Shown in pieces: positions 46,252 through 54,689 of a DNA stretch of 64,000 nt. The stretch spans positions 62,001-126,000 of the forward strand of contig JALWLD010000112.1 of NCBI GenBank assembly GCA_027081115.1, in the 5' to 3' direction. A program made the translations under genes and the position numbers. Origin of the DNA: Sulfurovum sp. GTDB taxonomy: Bacteria > Campylobacterota > Campylobacteria > Campylobacterales > Sulfurovaceae. The notes beneath the pieces were generated by a model. It did not search any database. It saw only the letters and a program-made list of their open reading frames with translations, and was not told the DNA's origin. The first letter of the stretch is position 1. Each line of letters opens with the position of its first letter.

Positions 46252-46986
46252 CTAACTTTTATAAAATTGTTCATACGTTACTCTTGGCTTCACTACAATG
46301 GAAGGTACTGAGGTTGGACAGACCTCCTGACAGGCACCACAACCGATACATCCGTCATAAATCTCCGGTCTCTGTCCTCCTTGGGCATCTCTCACCATAG
46401 AAATAGCTGACATCGGATTTGGCACAGGACACATATCGGCACAAAGCGTACATGCTTTGCCTTCATACTGATCAAACTTCTCAAGCAGTTTCAATTCAAG
46501 ATCGGTCACATTACGCGTATTGTCAATAAAGTCATGCATCTTTTGGTTGTACCCTTTAGGTACAGGCTCTTTTAAAATACCCAAACAGGTATCTGGAAAT
46601 TCAAGAACAGCAATACCCATTTGAATATCTTCTGCTTTCTCTGTACCATGATCCAGTGCGCCACTTGGGCAAGCAAGTACACAAGGTACAGCATTACAGG
46701 CATAACATCCTCTTTCATTGGCGTCAATGTACGGTGTACCCAGACCATGCCCCTGCCCGATATCTGCAAGTTTTATAGAGTGGTAAGGACAGACTTGAAG
46801 ACACTGCCCACATTTGATACACAGTGCTAGAAACTCTCTCTCAGGTACGGCACCTGGAGGACGCAGTCTATTCTCAGCTTTTACAGCCATAGGAGAAAAA
46901 ACAAATCCACCTGCCAATACTGCACCAAGAATACCCAGGGTCGAATATTTAATAAATTCTCTTCTCTCGGTTTCTATCTTTGCCAT
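46252..46986 (-). CDS. nosG: Tat-exported polyferredoxin NosG (NapG-like)
   Basis: 244 residues with a twin-arginine signal (ERREFIKYS, R8-R9) and four [4Fe-4S] motifs: CIKCGQCLQVCP, CYACNAVPCVLACP, CTLCADMCP and CIGCGACQEVCP. It is the periplasmic partner of NosH in menaquinol oxidation, passing electrons to NosC1/C2. Resembles NapG closely; the nos context sets the name. Confidence 0.93.
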   Translation of the reverse strand: MAKIETERREFIKYSTLGILGAVLAGGFVFSPMAVKAENRLRPPGAVPEREFLALCIKCGQCLQVCPYHSIKLADIGQGHGLGTPYIDANERGCYACNAVPCVLACPSGALDHGTEKAEDIQMGIAVLEFPDTCLGILKEPVPKGYNQKMHDFIDNTRNVTDLELKLLEKFDQYEGKACTLCADMCPVPNPMSAISMVRDAQGGQRPEIYDGCIGCGACQEVCPTSVPSIVVKPRVTYEQFYKS

Positions 46987-46989
46987 CTT

Positions 46990-48222
46990 TTATCCTTTCA
47001 TTCCATGTTGTTCTATTTTTACTTTAGGTGATGTATCTTCCATCAAAAACAAAGGCTTGGTAAACGGTGCCAGTTTTGCCAGAAAATTTAGCAGGGAGAT
47101 CACTGGAGAGGCATAAAAGAACTTTACATCCCGATTATATACCCAAAGCTGATCTGCATACTGATACACTTTATGTGGTGTATCCCCTATATTATCACCA
47201 TTCCTATCAAACCCTTCGTACTTATCCCAGTAATTTCCTGCAATTTCATTTTCATTGGTCTTTGAACCACGACTGTCATTGACTATATCTTCAATATTTC
47301 CCATGATCGTATTGTTCTTGATAATATTATTTTCACTTAAAGAGTGAAAATGCAGGGCTTCTGCATTATAAATAACCTGATTACCCTCAATCCAATTATG
47401 TGTTCCCGGCTCAAAAGGAGATCTGTCAATATAAAGCCCCTGTGCATTGTAAAGCACCGTATTGTTAATAAGTTTAAAATTGGAAACATCCTTTAGACCT
47501 ATACCCATACCCGTGGCACCCTGGGAACTTTTGACTACATTGCCTTCAGCAATGGTATCTTTCGAATACATGAAAAAAATCCCTACAGAATTATACTGAT
47601 AGTGGTTATTTTTTACAAGATTTTTTCCTGCATACATAAAGTGCAACGAATAACGGCAGTACTCTCCGGAATTATCAATGATCTGATTACCGTGAGAATA
47701 CCAAACAACCATATCTCTTGATTTATATAAAACATTTTTTTTCACAATGTTGTCATTGCTGTACCAGAGTCTCAATCCATCCCCACGAAGTCCCAGATCA
47801 AGATCTTTGGATGTAACCCGATTATGTGAGACAATAGAGTTGTTCACCATTTGCAGATCAATACCGAAAAGACAATCTTGAATCACACAGTGAGAGATCT
47901 CACATTGTGAGCCTTCCATAAGTTTAATAGCAGCATCTAACCCTTCATGTCTGTCTCCGGAACCTACGATGTTCAGGTTTTTCAAAGTAATATAGGAACC
48001 TTTGGCTGTAATCACCGTACCACTACCCTCACCGTCAATAACAACTCCATCTTCTTTACCTACAATTGTAATTGGTTTGTTAATGACAATACTTCCTTTG
48101 TAAACACCTGCAGGCAGTTTCAATATGGAACCACTTGGTGCCTTGTCTATAGCATCTTGCAGTACTGACCCTTGCAGGACTGTAAAAAATACTAAAAAAG
48201 AAAGTACAAAAAACCTAATCAA
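46990..48222 (-). CDS. nosD: Periplasmic beta-helix protein NosD
   Basis: 410 residues: signal peptide (MIRFFVLSFLVFFTVLQGS) followed by a right-handed beta-helix made of CASH repeats (N-N-S-I-V-S-H-N, S-N-D-N-I-V-K-K-N, Y-N-A-Q-G-L-Y patterns). NosD bridges NosFY and NosL/NosZ during CuZ assembly. It is separated from nosF and nosY by the electron-transfer genes, as in other Campylobacterota. Confidence 0.94.
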   Translation of the reverse strand: MIRFFVLSFLVFFTVLQGSVLQDAIDKAPSGSILKLPAGVYKGSIVINKPITIVGKEDGVVIDGEGSGTVITAKGSYITLKNLNIVGSGDRHEGLDAAIKLMEGSQCEISHCVIQDCLFGIDLQMVNNSIVSHNRVTSKDLDLGLRGDGLRLWYSNDNIVKKNVLYKSRDMVVWYSHGNQIIDNSGEYCRYSLHFMYAGKNLVKNNHYQYNSVGIFFMYSKDTIAEGNVVKSSQGATGMGIGLKDVSNFKLINNTVLYNAQGLYIDRSPFEPGTHNWIEGNQVIYNAEALHFHSLSENNIIKNNTIMGNIEDIVNDSRGSKTNENEIAGNYWDKYEGFDRNGDNIGDTPHKVYQYADQLWVYNRDVKFFYASPVISLLNFLAKLAPFTKPLFLMEDTSPKVKIEQHGMKG

Positions 48223-48235
48223 AAAAATTCCTTCG

Positions 48236-49024
48236 TTATGCTTGTGCTTCTGTTTCTTTCATCGCTTTTTGTTTAGCGAAAAAAGCAAGCAGACTCAATA
48301 AAGAGATCGCTACCAACATGTAAAACCCAATAGTCGGATAAGAGTGTGTGGTAAACTGTGCAATCTTTCCGTCTCCAAATACTGTCGGCATAAACGGTTT
48401 GATCTTAAATGCACCCCAGTCATGCAGATTGTGTCCAAACCAGTAGAGCCAGTAGGAGTAATCCATTATGAAGAGTATCGGTAATGAAACCGGTATCAGC
48501 ATTAAATAGGTCAATATCTTTGAATCATAAGCTATAAACAAGATAATAATCAACGTCAAAAGCAGCAGTGCATATGGACCAATTGCACGTTCAAAATGAC
48601 CTCCTACCCACATAGGATCCATCCCTACATAGTGGTTGATCGTATTCATTTCATGCACTTCTCCACTGTATCCGTCAAAATGGAAAAAGACAGGAATTCC
48701 TTCGGGGAATGCCTCTTTTGGATAATTTGGCGCTTCCAGAGAAACTGCCCATATAGGCATAGAAGCCACACCGATCTCTGCAGATTCATCGATCATTTTA
48801 AGCAAGTCGTTGTGTGCATCTTTAGGAGTACTGACACTTTTGTATCTACCCTGATTATACAAGTTCCATACTTTGACTGATATAGGGGATATCTCATCTG
48901 TTTTCCCTGCGTCTATCTTATTTAATGTACCATGGAATGTCACCATGGGAAAGGTAAATGCGACGGTCAAAATAACCAAAGCCAACCCGGCAAATATTTT
49001 TGCTTTCATAAAACTAGGATGCAT
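48236..49024 (-). CDS. nosB: Nos membrane protein NosB
   Basis: 262 residues: an N-terminal transmembrane helix (about 8-28), a ~110-residue extracytoplasmic domain, and four C-terminal helices. This is the NosB family found next to clade II nosZ; its function is not known for certain, though a role in the electron pathway or in NosZ maturation has been proposed. AAGGAGGA precedes the ATG. It is the first gene after a stem-loop and has its own TATAAT with a CRP/FNR-type box, so it probably starts the nosBDGC1C2HFLY transcript. Confidence 0.88.
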   Translation of the reverse strand: MHPSFMKAKIFAGLALVILTVAFTFPMVTFHGTLNKIDAGKTDEISPISVKVWNLYNQGRYKSVSTPKDAHNDLLKMIDESAEIGVASMPIWAVSLEAPNYPKEAFPEGIPVFFHFDGYSGEVHEMNTINHYVGMDPMWVGGHFERAIGPYALLLLTLIIILFIAYDSKILTYLMLIPVSLPILFIMDYSYWLYWFGHNLHDWGAFKIKPFMPTVFGDGKIAQFTTHSYPTIGFYMLVAISLLSLLAFFAKQKAMKETEAQA

Positions 49025-49054
49025 AGATCCTCCTTATTCGTGTAAACTCTAAAT

Positions 49055-49096
49055 ATTATATCCAAGAAGACTGATATATTACTTGACAGAAATCAA
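49055..49096 (-). promoter_or_regulatory. nosB promoter with CRP/FNR-type box
   Basis: On the minus strand TTGATTTCTGTCAA (49096-49083; one mismatch to TTGAT-N4-ATCAA) is followed after exactly 22 bp by TATAAT (49060-49055). That spacing puts the box centre near -41.5, the class II position for FNR-like activators. No -35 hexamer is needed in such promoters. Confidence 0.7.
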
Positions 49097-49158
49097 TAAA
49101 AAACTACAACTTATGATTTTAATAAGATTTAATTATAAATTAGGGGGGTAGAGATAAT

Positions 49159-49184
49159 TGTCAAAGGCTAAAATGCCTTTGACA
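49159..49184 (-). terminator. Stem-loop after nosZ
   Basis: TGTCAAAGGC and GCCTTTGACA make a perfect 10-bp stem with a six-base loop, 8 bp after the nosZ stop. The downstream T-tract is poor, so it may act as a partial terminator or as a 3' stabiliser of nosZ mRNA. Confidence 0.55.
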
Positions 49185-49192
49185 TGTGTAGA

Positions 49193-51787
49193 TTAAAAGA
49201 GGTTTGCGTTCTCGTCAATCCATTTGAAGTATTCGATAAGATCTTTGATCTCATCATCACTCATATGCTGGTTAGGCATTTTAAGATTAAAGTAATCGAT
49301 CATACCTTTTACATATGGATCATCATACATTTTTGCCGGATCTTTAATGAAATTAGTCACCCATTCCTCAGCATTTTCATGACGCTGTAGCACACCTGTC
49401 AAGTCTGGACCTGAAGATACTTTACCTACAACGTGACATCCTGAACAACCACCTTCATCAAAGGCTCTTGCTCCACGCTCAGCTGCTGGAGATTGCTTTG
49501 TTGCGATGATTCTAACCAATGCATCTTTCGCTCTAATTCCAACATCTGCAGTCTTAACCATAAGCTGCCAGATCATATTTTCAAAGAGGATCGCTTTTTC
49601 CAAATCTCCAGCTTTCACTGCAGCATCAGCTTTCTCTTTTTGACCCTTGATCTGTCCATACTGTGCAAATGCATCATCAACAAGGTCCGCAACAACTTTA
49701 TGATCAGCAAATTTATTATCTTTTAAGAACTTCACAACAGACTGGATAACGGCATCCGTTGCATCATTCACAGCTACTGTTTTGTCATACTCGGCTTTCA
49801 ACTGCTCCGGCGTCATTGTAGCCATTTTTAGTTTCTGTGCTGATGTATACTTTTTGTTCGGGTCTTTAACCATAAGGTAACCCATCATCTCCAAGTGTAG
49901 TGCAGAACAGAACTCTGTACAGTAGTAAGGGAATACACCCTCAAGATCTGCTGTAAATTTAACTTCTGCTGTTTCACCCGGTTCAAGTGATGCGTGGATA
50001 TTATAGTTATCTACCGTAAATCCATGAGTCTCATCTTGTGCTCTCTCAAGGTTGGTCAAGTACATTGTTACTTCATCACCCTTGTTCACTGTAATTCTCT
50101 CAGGATTAATGTGAGATCTTACCATGGTTGCATAAACAGTAACTTTATTACCTTCTCTTACGATCTTCTCTTGACCTGCAAGTGTTTTACCAACATGCTG
50201 CTCACCAGTTTTCGTATTTGTACCCATTTTATAACGTACATGCGGGTGTAGTTTCTCTGCTCTGATTGCAACTGCCTGGTGAGGCTCACCCAATGGCAAC
50301 GGCATATCTACCAGTAGATCCATTTTCTTCCCTGAAATGTCAATAAGCTGGTGGTTTTGAGGATGCAAAGGTCCAACTGGGTCAAATCTGTCAATGGTCA
50401 ATTTATTCAATGAAATAATATATTTACCTTGAGGATCTGCAGTTTTTCCTTCCATACCACAAAGGTGTCCAACGTTATAGTGTACGTTCTCTTTATCGAT
50501 CACTTTAAGTGTTTTATAGTTCCACTTCACGATCTGAGAATCCACATAAAGAGAAGTATAAATTTCACCGTCTACAGGAGAATACTGGTTATGCAATGGC
50601 CCAAGACCCAACTCAACCTGTCCGTGTAGAGACTCTTTCATATCAAGGATAGGTATACCATACGGGTCTTTCCCTGCATATTTCTTGTCAGCAATAAGTT
50701 TTTTGATCTTGCTCCATTTATAGACAGAAGCATGTGTATCCAATTTACCACAAACTGTAATATACTCACCATCAGGAGAGACATCAACACCATGTGGTGA
50801 TTTTGGCTCAGGGATCAAGAATAGCGCATCATTTTTTACTGCAGTTTCCATAGAGATCACTTTAATACCATTGACTACTTTAACATTTTTAGGATCTTTG
50901 GCTACTTCTGCCAATTTTTTCCAATTATATACATGAAGGAAGTCAGTATCATTTCTAGACATACCCGCTTCATTTGGCGGCATACCTACTTCAATACCAC
51001 CTGTATACATCTCTGTGTTAAATGAGTTTGTAAAACCCCAACCATAAGAAGCACCTTTACCTGCATCGGAAAGATCCTGCATATATGGTGGCAGTTCCAG
51101 AACAAATGACTCTTTTTCGTTAATACGACCCTTTTCATGGTTGAACTTCCAAAGTGTCACACCTCCACGGTATGTCTCTTTATAATCTTCAATCGGGTGG
51201 TATTCATTATCAAACGGTGCAGCATACTGACATGCTTCCAAAATATATTCAGAGTTTGGTGTAAAAAATGCTCCACCATGCTCAGATTTGAATACTGGGT
51301 TAACAACAATCTGCTTCGTCTCAAAATCTTCCAGGTCAATAATAGCCACTCTTGGATTGGCTTTATCGTTGATCGCTAACCATTTACCATCATATTTACC
51401 GTCAGTTTCAGAAAGTCCAGGGTGGTGTGTATCTCCCCAGTTAATCTCTTTACCTCTAATATTACCCTGTCTGAGTATTTTGAGTGAATCTTCATCATAC
51501 CCGTATCCTTGCCAAGGTTCAGGTGTAAATACAGCAATGTATTTCAAAATTCTCATAGATGGCACGCCATATACAATCATCTGTCCAGACTGCCCACCAG
51601 AACTAAATACGATAAATTCGTTTCTTCCTCCGGTCGGGTTATAGGTCTTAGCTGCACGAATAACATCTGTCTCCGTTAAGCCTCTGTCTTTCATTACTTT
51701 TTCAAGTGCTCCTGAACCAAACGCTGTGGAAGCAGCGATTGCAGAACCCAGAAAAAGAGATGAAAGTTTATTTAACTTGTAATCCAT
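49193..51787 (-). CDS. nosZ: Nitrous oxide reductase, clade II with C-terminal cytochrome c domain
   Basis: Periplasmic copper enzyme reducing N2O to N2. From ATG 51787 (GGAGGAG upstream) it has 864 residues: a Sec-type signal without twin arginines (MDYKLNKLSSLFLGSAIAAS), a seven-bladed propeller whose His residues (such as the D-T-H-H-P motif) bind CuZ, a cupredoxin domain with the CuA motif CTEFCSALHLEM near 622-633, and a C-terminal class I cytochrome domain with CSGCH near 781. The Sec signal and fused cytochrome are the atypical features known from Wolinella and other Campylobacterota. The longer frame to 51844 lacks support. Confidence 0.97.
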   Translation of the reverse strand: MDYKLNKLSSLFLGSAIAASTAFGSGALEKVMKDRGLTETDVIRAAKTYNPTGGRNEFIVFSSGGQSGQMIVYGVPSMRILKYIAVFTPEPWQGYGYDEDSLKILRQGNIRGKEINWGDTHHPGLSETDGKYDGKWLAINDKANPRVAIIDLEDFETKQIVVNPVFKSEHGGAFFTPNSEYILEACQYAAPFDNEYHPIEDYKETYRGGVTLWKFNHEKGRINEKESFVLELPPYMQDLSDAGKGASYGWGFTNSFNTEMYTGGIEVGMPPNEAGMSRNDTDFLHVYNWKKLAEVAKDPKNVKVVNGIKVISMETAVKNDALFLIPEPKSPHGVDVSPDGEYITVCGKLDTHASVYKWSKIKKLIADKKYAGKDPYGIPILDMKESLHGQVELGLGPLHNQYSPVDGEIYTSLYVDSQIVKWNYKTLKVIDKENVHYNVGHLCGMEGKTADPQGKYIISLNKLTIDRFDPVGPLHPQNHQLIDISGKKMDLLVDMPLPLGEPHQAVAIRAEKLHPHVRYKMGTNTKTGEQHVGKTLAGQEKIVREGNKVTVYATMVRSHINPERITVNKGDEVTMYLTNLERAQDETHGFTVDNYNIHASLEPGETAEVKFTADLEGVFPYYCTEFCSALHLEMMGYLMVKDPNKKYTSAQKLKMATMTPEQLKAEYDKTVAVNDATDAVIQSVVKFLKDNKFADHKVVADLVDDAFAQYGQIKGQKEKADAAVKAGDLEKAILFENMIWQLMVKTADVGIRAKDALVRIIATKQSPAAERGARAFDEGGCSGCHVVGKVSSGPDLTGVLQRHENAEEWVTNFIKDPAKMYDDPYVKGMIDYFNLKMPNQHMSDDEIKDLIEYFKWIDENANLF

Positions 51788-51902
51788 TTTCTCTCCTCCA
51801 AATTTTAAGAACCGATTTATACATACAAAAATATGATAAATCAACGCTTGTTTAATTAAAATAATAATAATTCTAACTTATTATTATCATCAAACACATC
51901 TA

Positions 51903-51945
51903 ATTATAACGAAACTAAATGGTGGTTTTACTTGATTTGCATCAA
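51903..51945 (-). promoter_or_regulatory. nosZ promoter with CRP/FNR-type box
   Basis: A perfect TTGAT-N4-ATCAA palindrome (51932-51945) is followed on the minus strand, after 23 bp, by TATAAT (51908-51903). The predicted start near 51896 gives a leader of about 110 nt. The spacing is that of a class II activated promoter. Confidence 0.75.
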
Positions 51946-51976
51946 TAATTTAACACTAATTTAACATTTCTGTCTT

Positions 51977-52822
51977 TTAGTTACTGATTTGAGAAAGCGT
52001 GAGAGAGACAGTGGTACCTCTATTTTTTTGAGACTTTATATCTATACCAATTTGTTCTTCATCACAATAGCTTTTGACAAGTGCCAAGCCAATACCCTGC
52101 CCTGATTTCTGACTATCTGCCTGATAATAACGTTCATAAACTTGAAGCAATTGTGTTTCATCCATACCTATACCATTATCAATAATGTTAAGTGTAGCAC
52201 CGGTTAAAATAAGGCTGATAGATGCATCTTTATCGGAATACTTCATAGCATTCATTAACAGGTTGTCTATCATCTTCTCAAAACCTATTTTATCTGCTTT
52301 TAGGTCAAGTGGAGCGATATCTAAGATAAAACAGTTACGTTCAAAAGTTTCAAATACCTCTATTCGTTCCTCAATTAGTGTTTTTAATGAAAAAACCTCT
52401 TTTTTGACCGGATGAATCTCTTTCTTGATACTATAGACCAATTCTGCATAGAGTCTCTCCAGTCTAACTGACGAATCCTCTATACGCTTAAGCCGTTTGA
52501 GACTTTTTTCATCCTCCATATGCTTTTCAAGCATTGCTATATTGGCTTTAATAGTAGAAAGAGGAATGTTGAGTTCATGCAATATTTCAGTACTCAATTG
52601 TGAAAGATGGGCATCCTGTTCAGCTTTAGGGGCAAGAAGATGAGAGGCAATAATGTACCCCCACCCCGCAGCCAAAAAAAGTACCAAGATAGATGCTATG
52701 AGGTAGTTACTCTCTGAAAAACCTTCATTTTTCAAAAACCAGTAGACAAAACTCAACAGTATAGCTACAGAGGAGAAATAGCCCAATGCTGCAAAAAGTG
52801 TTCTTTTTCTTATTGCACCCAT
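51977..52822 (-). CDS. Sensor histidine kinase
   Basis: 281 residues. Two transmembrane helices (about 9-30 and 40-61) are separated by only ~10 residues, so there is almost no periplasmic sensor domain. The dimerisation helix has the phospho-acceptor H82 in ILHELNIPL. The ATPase part has NAMKYSD, DNGIGM and GQGIGLALV. With such topology it probably senses membrane or cytoplasmic signals. Its start overlaps the response regulator by 13 bp. The pair lies directly upstream of, and in the same direction as, nosZ, but nosZ has its own promoter. Confidence 0.9.
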   Translation of the reverse strand: MGAIRKRTLFAALGYFSSVAILLSFVYWFLKNEGFSESNYLIASILVLFLAAGWGYIIASHLLAPKAEQDAHLSQLSTEILHELNIPLSTIKANIAMLEKHMEDEKSLKRLKRIEDSSVRLERLYAELVYSIKKEIHPVKKEVFSLKTLIEERIEVFETFERNCFILDIAPLDLKADKIGFEKMIDNLLMNAMKYSDKDASISLILTGATLNIIDNGIGMDETQLLQVYERYYQADSQKSGQGIGLALVKSYCDEEQIGIDIKSQKNRGTTVSLTLSQISN

Positions 52823-53463
52823 CTGTACCCAATGCCTCGCACATTGACAATATTGGCAGAAAAATACTTTTTAAGCTGAGTTACATAGACACGAAGCGCA
52901 CCATCACTGGCATTTTGTCCTGCTGCCCAAAGACGATTTTTAATCTCTTCAGTGCTAACCACTTCACCATTGGACTCTAGCAGTAAAACAAGAAGTTCCA
53001 ATGCCTTTTTTGTGATATCCAACGCTTGATCTTCAAAATAAAGTGTTTTAGAGAGCATATCAAGAGAATATTTACCAATAATCATCTTCTCATTTCTTAT
53101 CTGCCTTCGCATCAGTGCAGCTATGCGAAGCAACAGTTCATTCAAATCAATTGGTTTTTTCATATAGTCATCTGCACCGATTTCAAATCCCTGTGCAAGT
53201 GATGACTTATCATCTCTTGAAGTTAAAAATATTGTAGGTGTTGTATCTCCACTTTGGCGCAGCTTTTTAAGCAGATCAAATCCACTCTCATAAGGCAAAT
53301 TCACATCAAATAAGTAGAGATCATAGACATGTGTATAACTGAGTTCAAGTGCGGTGTATGGGTCTAATGCATAGTCTAAAACGAAACCTTCCTCTTCAAG
53401 AAAGTCTTGAAGGGTTTCATTAAAGAGTTTATCATCTTCTAAAAGTAATATTTTTACAGACAA
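52810..53463 (-). CDS. OmpR-family response regulator
   Basis: 217 residues: receiver domain with phospho-acceptor D53 in LYLFDVNLP, acidic pair E9-D10-D11 and K102 region (YMKKPID), and a winged-helix DNA-binding domain (about 125-217) ending G-I-G-Y-R-W-V-Q. It is cotranscribed with the histidine kinase. Target genes are not apparent from sequence; the neighbouring nos and fatty-acid genes are candidates only by position. Confidence 0.92.
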   Translation of the reverse strand: MSVKILLLEDDKLFNETLQDFLEEEGFVLDYALDPYTALELSYTHVYDLYLFDVNLPYESGFDLLKKLRQSGDTTPTIFLTSRDDKSSLAQGFEIGADDYMKKPIDLNELLLRIAALMRRQIRNEKMIIGKYSLDMLSKTLYFEDQALDITKKALELLVLLLESNGEVVSTEEIKNRLWAAGQNASDGALRVYVTQLKKYFSANIVNVRGIGYRWVQ

Positions 53464-53497
53464 AGTTTTTTAATTTATATGGCATTGCAAAGCAACA

Positions 53498-54241
53498 CTA
53501 CATAAACATCCCCCCATTGACTTTAAGGGTTTCACCCGTAATATAAGAAGCATGGTCAGAAAGTAAAAATGCTACCGCTTCAGCTACTTCACCGGGTTGA
53601 CCGAATCGTGCCAGAGGTATCTTTGCTGTAAAGGCATCTTTAACCTCATCCTTAAGGACATCTGTCATCTCAGTTGCTATGAAACCCGGAGTAACGGTAT
53701 TGTATCTAATGCCACTTGCAGCCGCTTCAATAGCAAACGATTTAGTCATGGCGATAGTACCACCTTTACTTGCCGCATAATTGGTCTGACCGGCATTACC
53801 TGTCTCTCCAACAATAGAAGCAATATTTACCACAGAACCAAAACGTTTTTTACGCATAAGTTTAAGAGATTCCCGACACCCAATAAATGTTGATTTCAGA
53901 TTGGCATCGATCACATCCATAAAAGCATCTGCTTTCATACGCATTGCCAAACCATCTTTGGTTATACCCGCATTGTTTACAAGATATGAAAGCTCTCCAT
54001 CTTCTCCCACAATTGACTTCATTGCAGCTACAAATGCTTCTTCGTTGCTCACATCAAAACCGATAATCTCTGCTTTTCCTCCTGCAGCTACTATTTCCTC
54101 TTTCACAGCAGTCGCTTCTGCTTCCCCGGATCTATAGTTGACCCATACCTTCAGACCCATTTTGGCCAATGTTTTTGCTATCTGTGCCCCTATACCTCTA
54201 CTTGCACCTGTGACCAGTACATTTGTCCCCGTAAATTTCAT
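53498..54241 (-). CDS. fabG: 3-oxoacyl-ACP reductase
   Basis: NADPH-dependent ketoreductase of fatty-acid synthesis. SDR motifs: TGASRGIGAQ (cofactor), NNAG, and the Ser-Tyr-Lys triad in NIASIVGE and YAASKGG. Length 247 is normal. In several Campylobacterota fabG lies close to acpP-fabF-accA; here 17.5 kb of kinase and nos genes separate it from acpP. Confidence 0.94.
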   Translation of the reverse strand: MKFTGTNVLVTGASRGIGAQIAKTLAKMGLKVWVNYRSGEAEATAVKEEIVAAGGKAEIIGFDVSNEEAFVAAMKSIVGEDGELSYLVNNAGITKDGLAMRMKADAFMDVIDANLKSTFIGCRESLKLMRKKRFGSVVNIASIVGETGNAGQTNYAASKGGTIAMTKSFAIEAAASGIRYNTVTPGFIATEMTDVLKDEVKDAFTAKIPLARFGQPGEVAEAVAFLLSDHASYITGETLKVNGGMFM

Positions 54242-54277
54242 TTATTCCCTTTGTTTTATACTTTATTTTTTTATCTA

Positions 54278-54622
54278 TCACTCTTCACAAGCAAAAAGTC
54301 TCTCTTTTATATCTTCAAAGACTTTATAATCCTCTGCAGAGATCGTATCTGAGTAGATAATATGATTTAACTGTTCCAAAAGATGGAATTTTGAAAGCTT
54401 GTCATCACATAACGCATCATTAATGATCTCTATATGTTTATCAAGATCATAGTCTTTATTCATCATCGCATAAAGAAACGTTTCTGCTTCATCAGGGTTA
54501 CAGTCAAAATTCTGTCCCATAATCTCACAAAAAAGTGGTGCCTCTTTTTGAACATCTCTGTTGTCTATTTTTATAATATGTGCCAGCAGTGTCCCTACTG
54601 ACTCTTTAATTGTCTTTTCCAT
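54278..54622 (-). CDS. TerB-like helical protein
   Basis: 114 residues, mostly alpha-helical and acidic, with the TerB pattern (K-E-A-P-L-F-C-E-I-M-G, then E-A-E-T-F-L-Y and D-Y-D-L-D-K-H). TerB-like domains occur in tellurite-resistance and membrane-associated complexes but here the gene stands alone between gpmI and fabG, a position common in relatives. No function is assigned. Confidence 0.65.
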   Translation of the reverse strand: MEKTIKESVGTLLAHIIKIDNRDVQKEAPLFCEIMGQNFDCNPDEAETFLYAMMNKDYDLDKHIEIINDALCDDKLSKFHLLEQLNHIIYSDTISAEDYKVFEDIKERLFACEE

Positions 54623-54689
54623 AAAAACTACCTTTATAAATAGATAAGAGTTTATTGTACCACAAAGAGCAAAAAAATGCGAAAATTCT

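Noticed and set aside
51288-51644. 118-residue open frame opposite nosZ
   Set aside because: It lies fully inside nosZ on the other strand, has no ribosome-binding site and no recognisable domain; it is a shadow of the coding strand.
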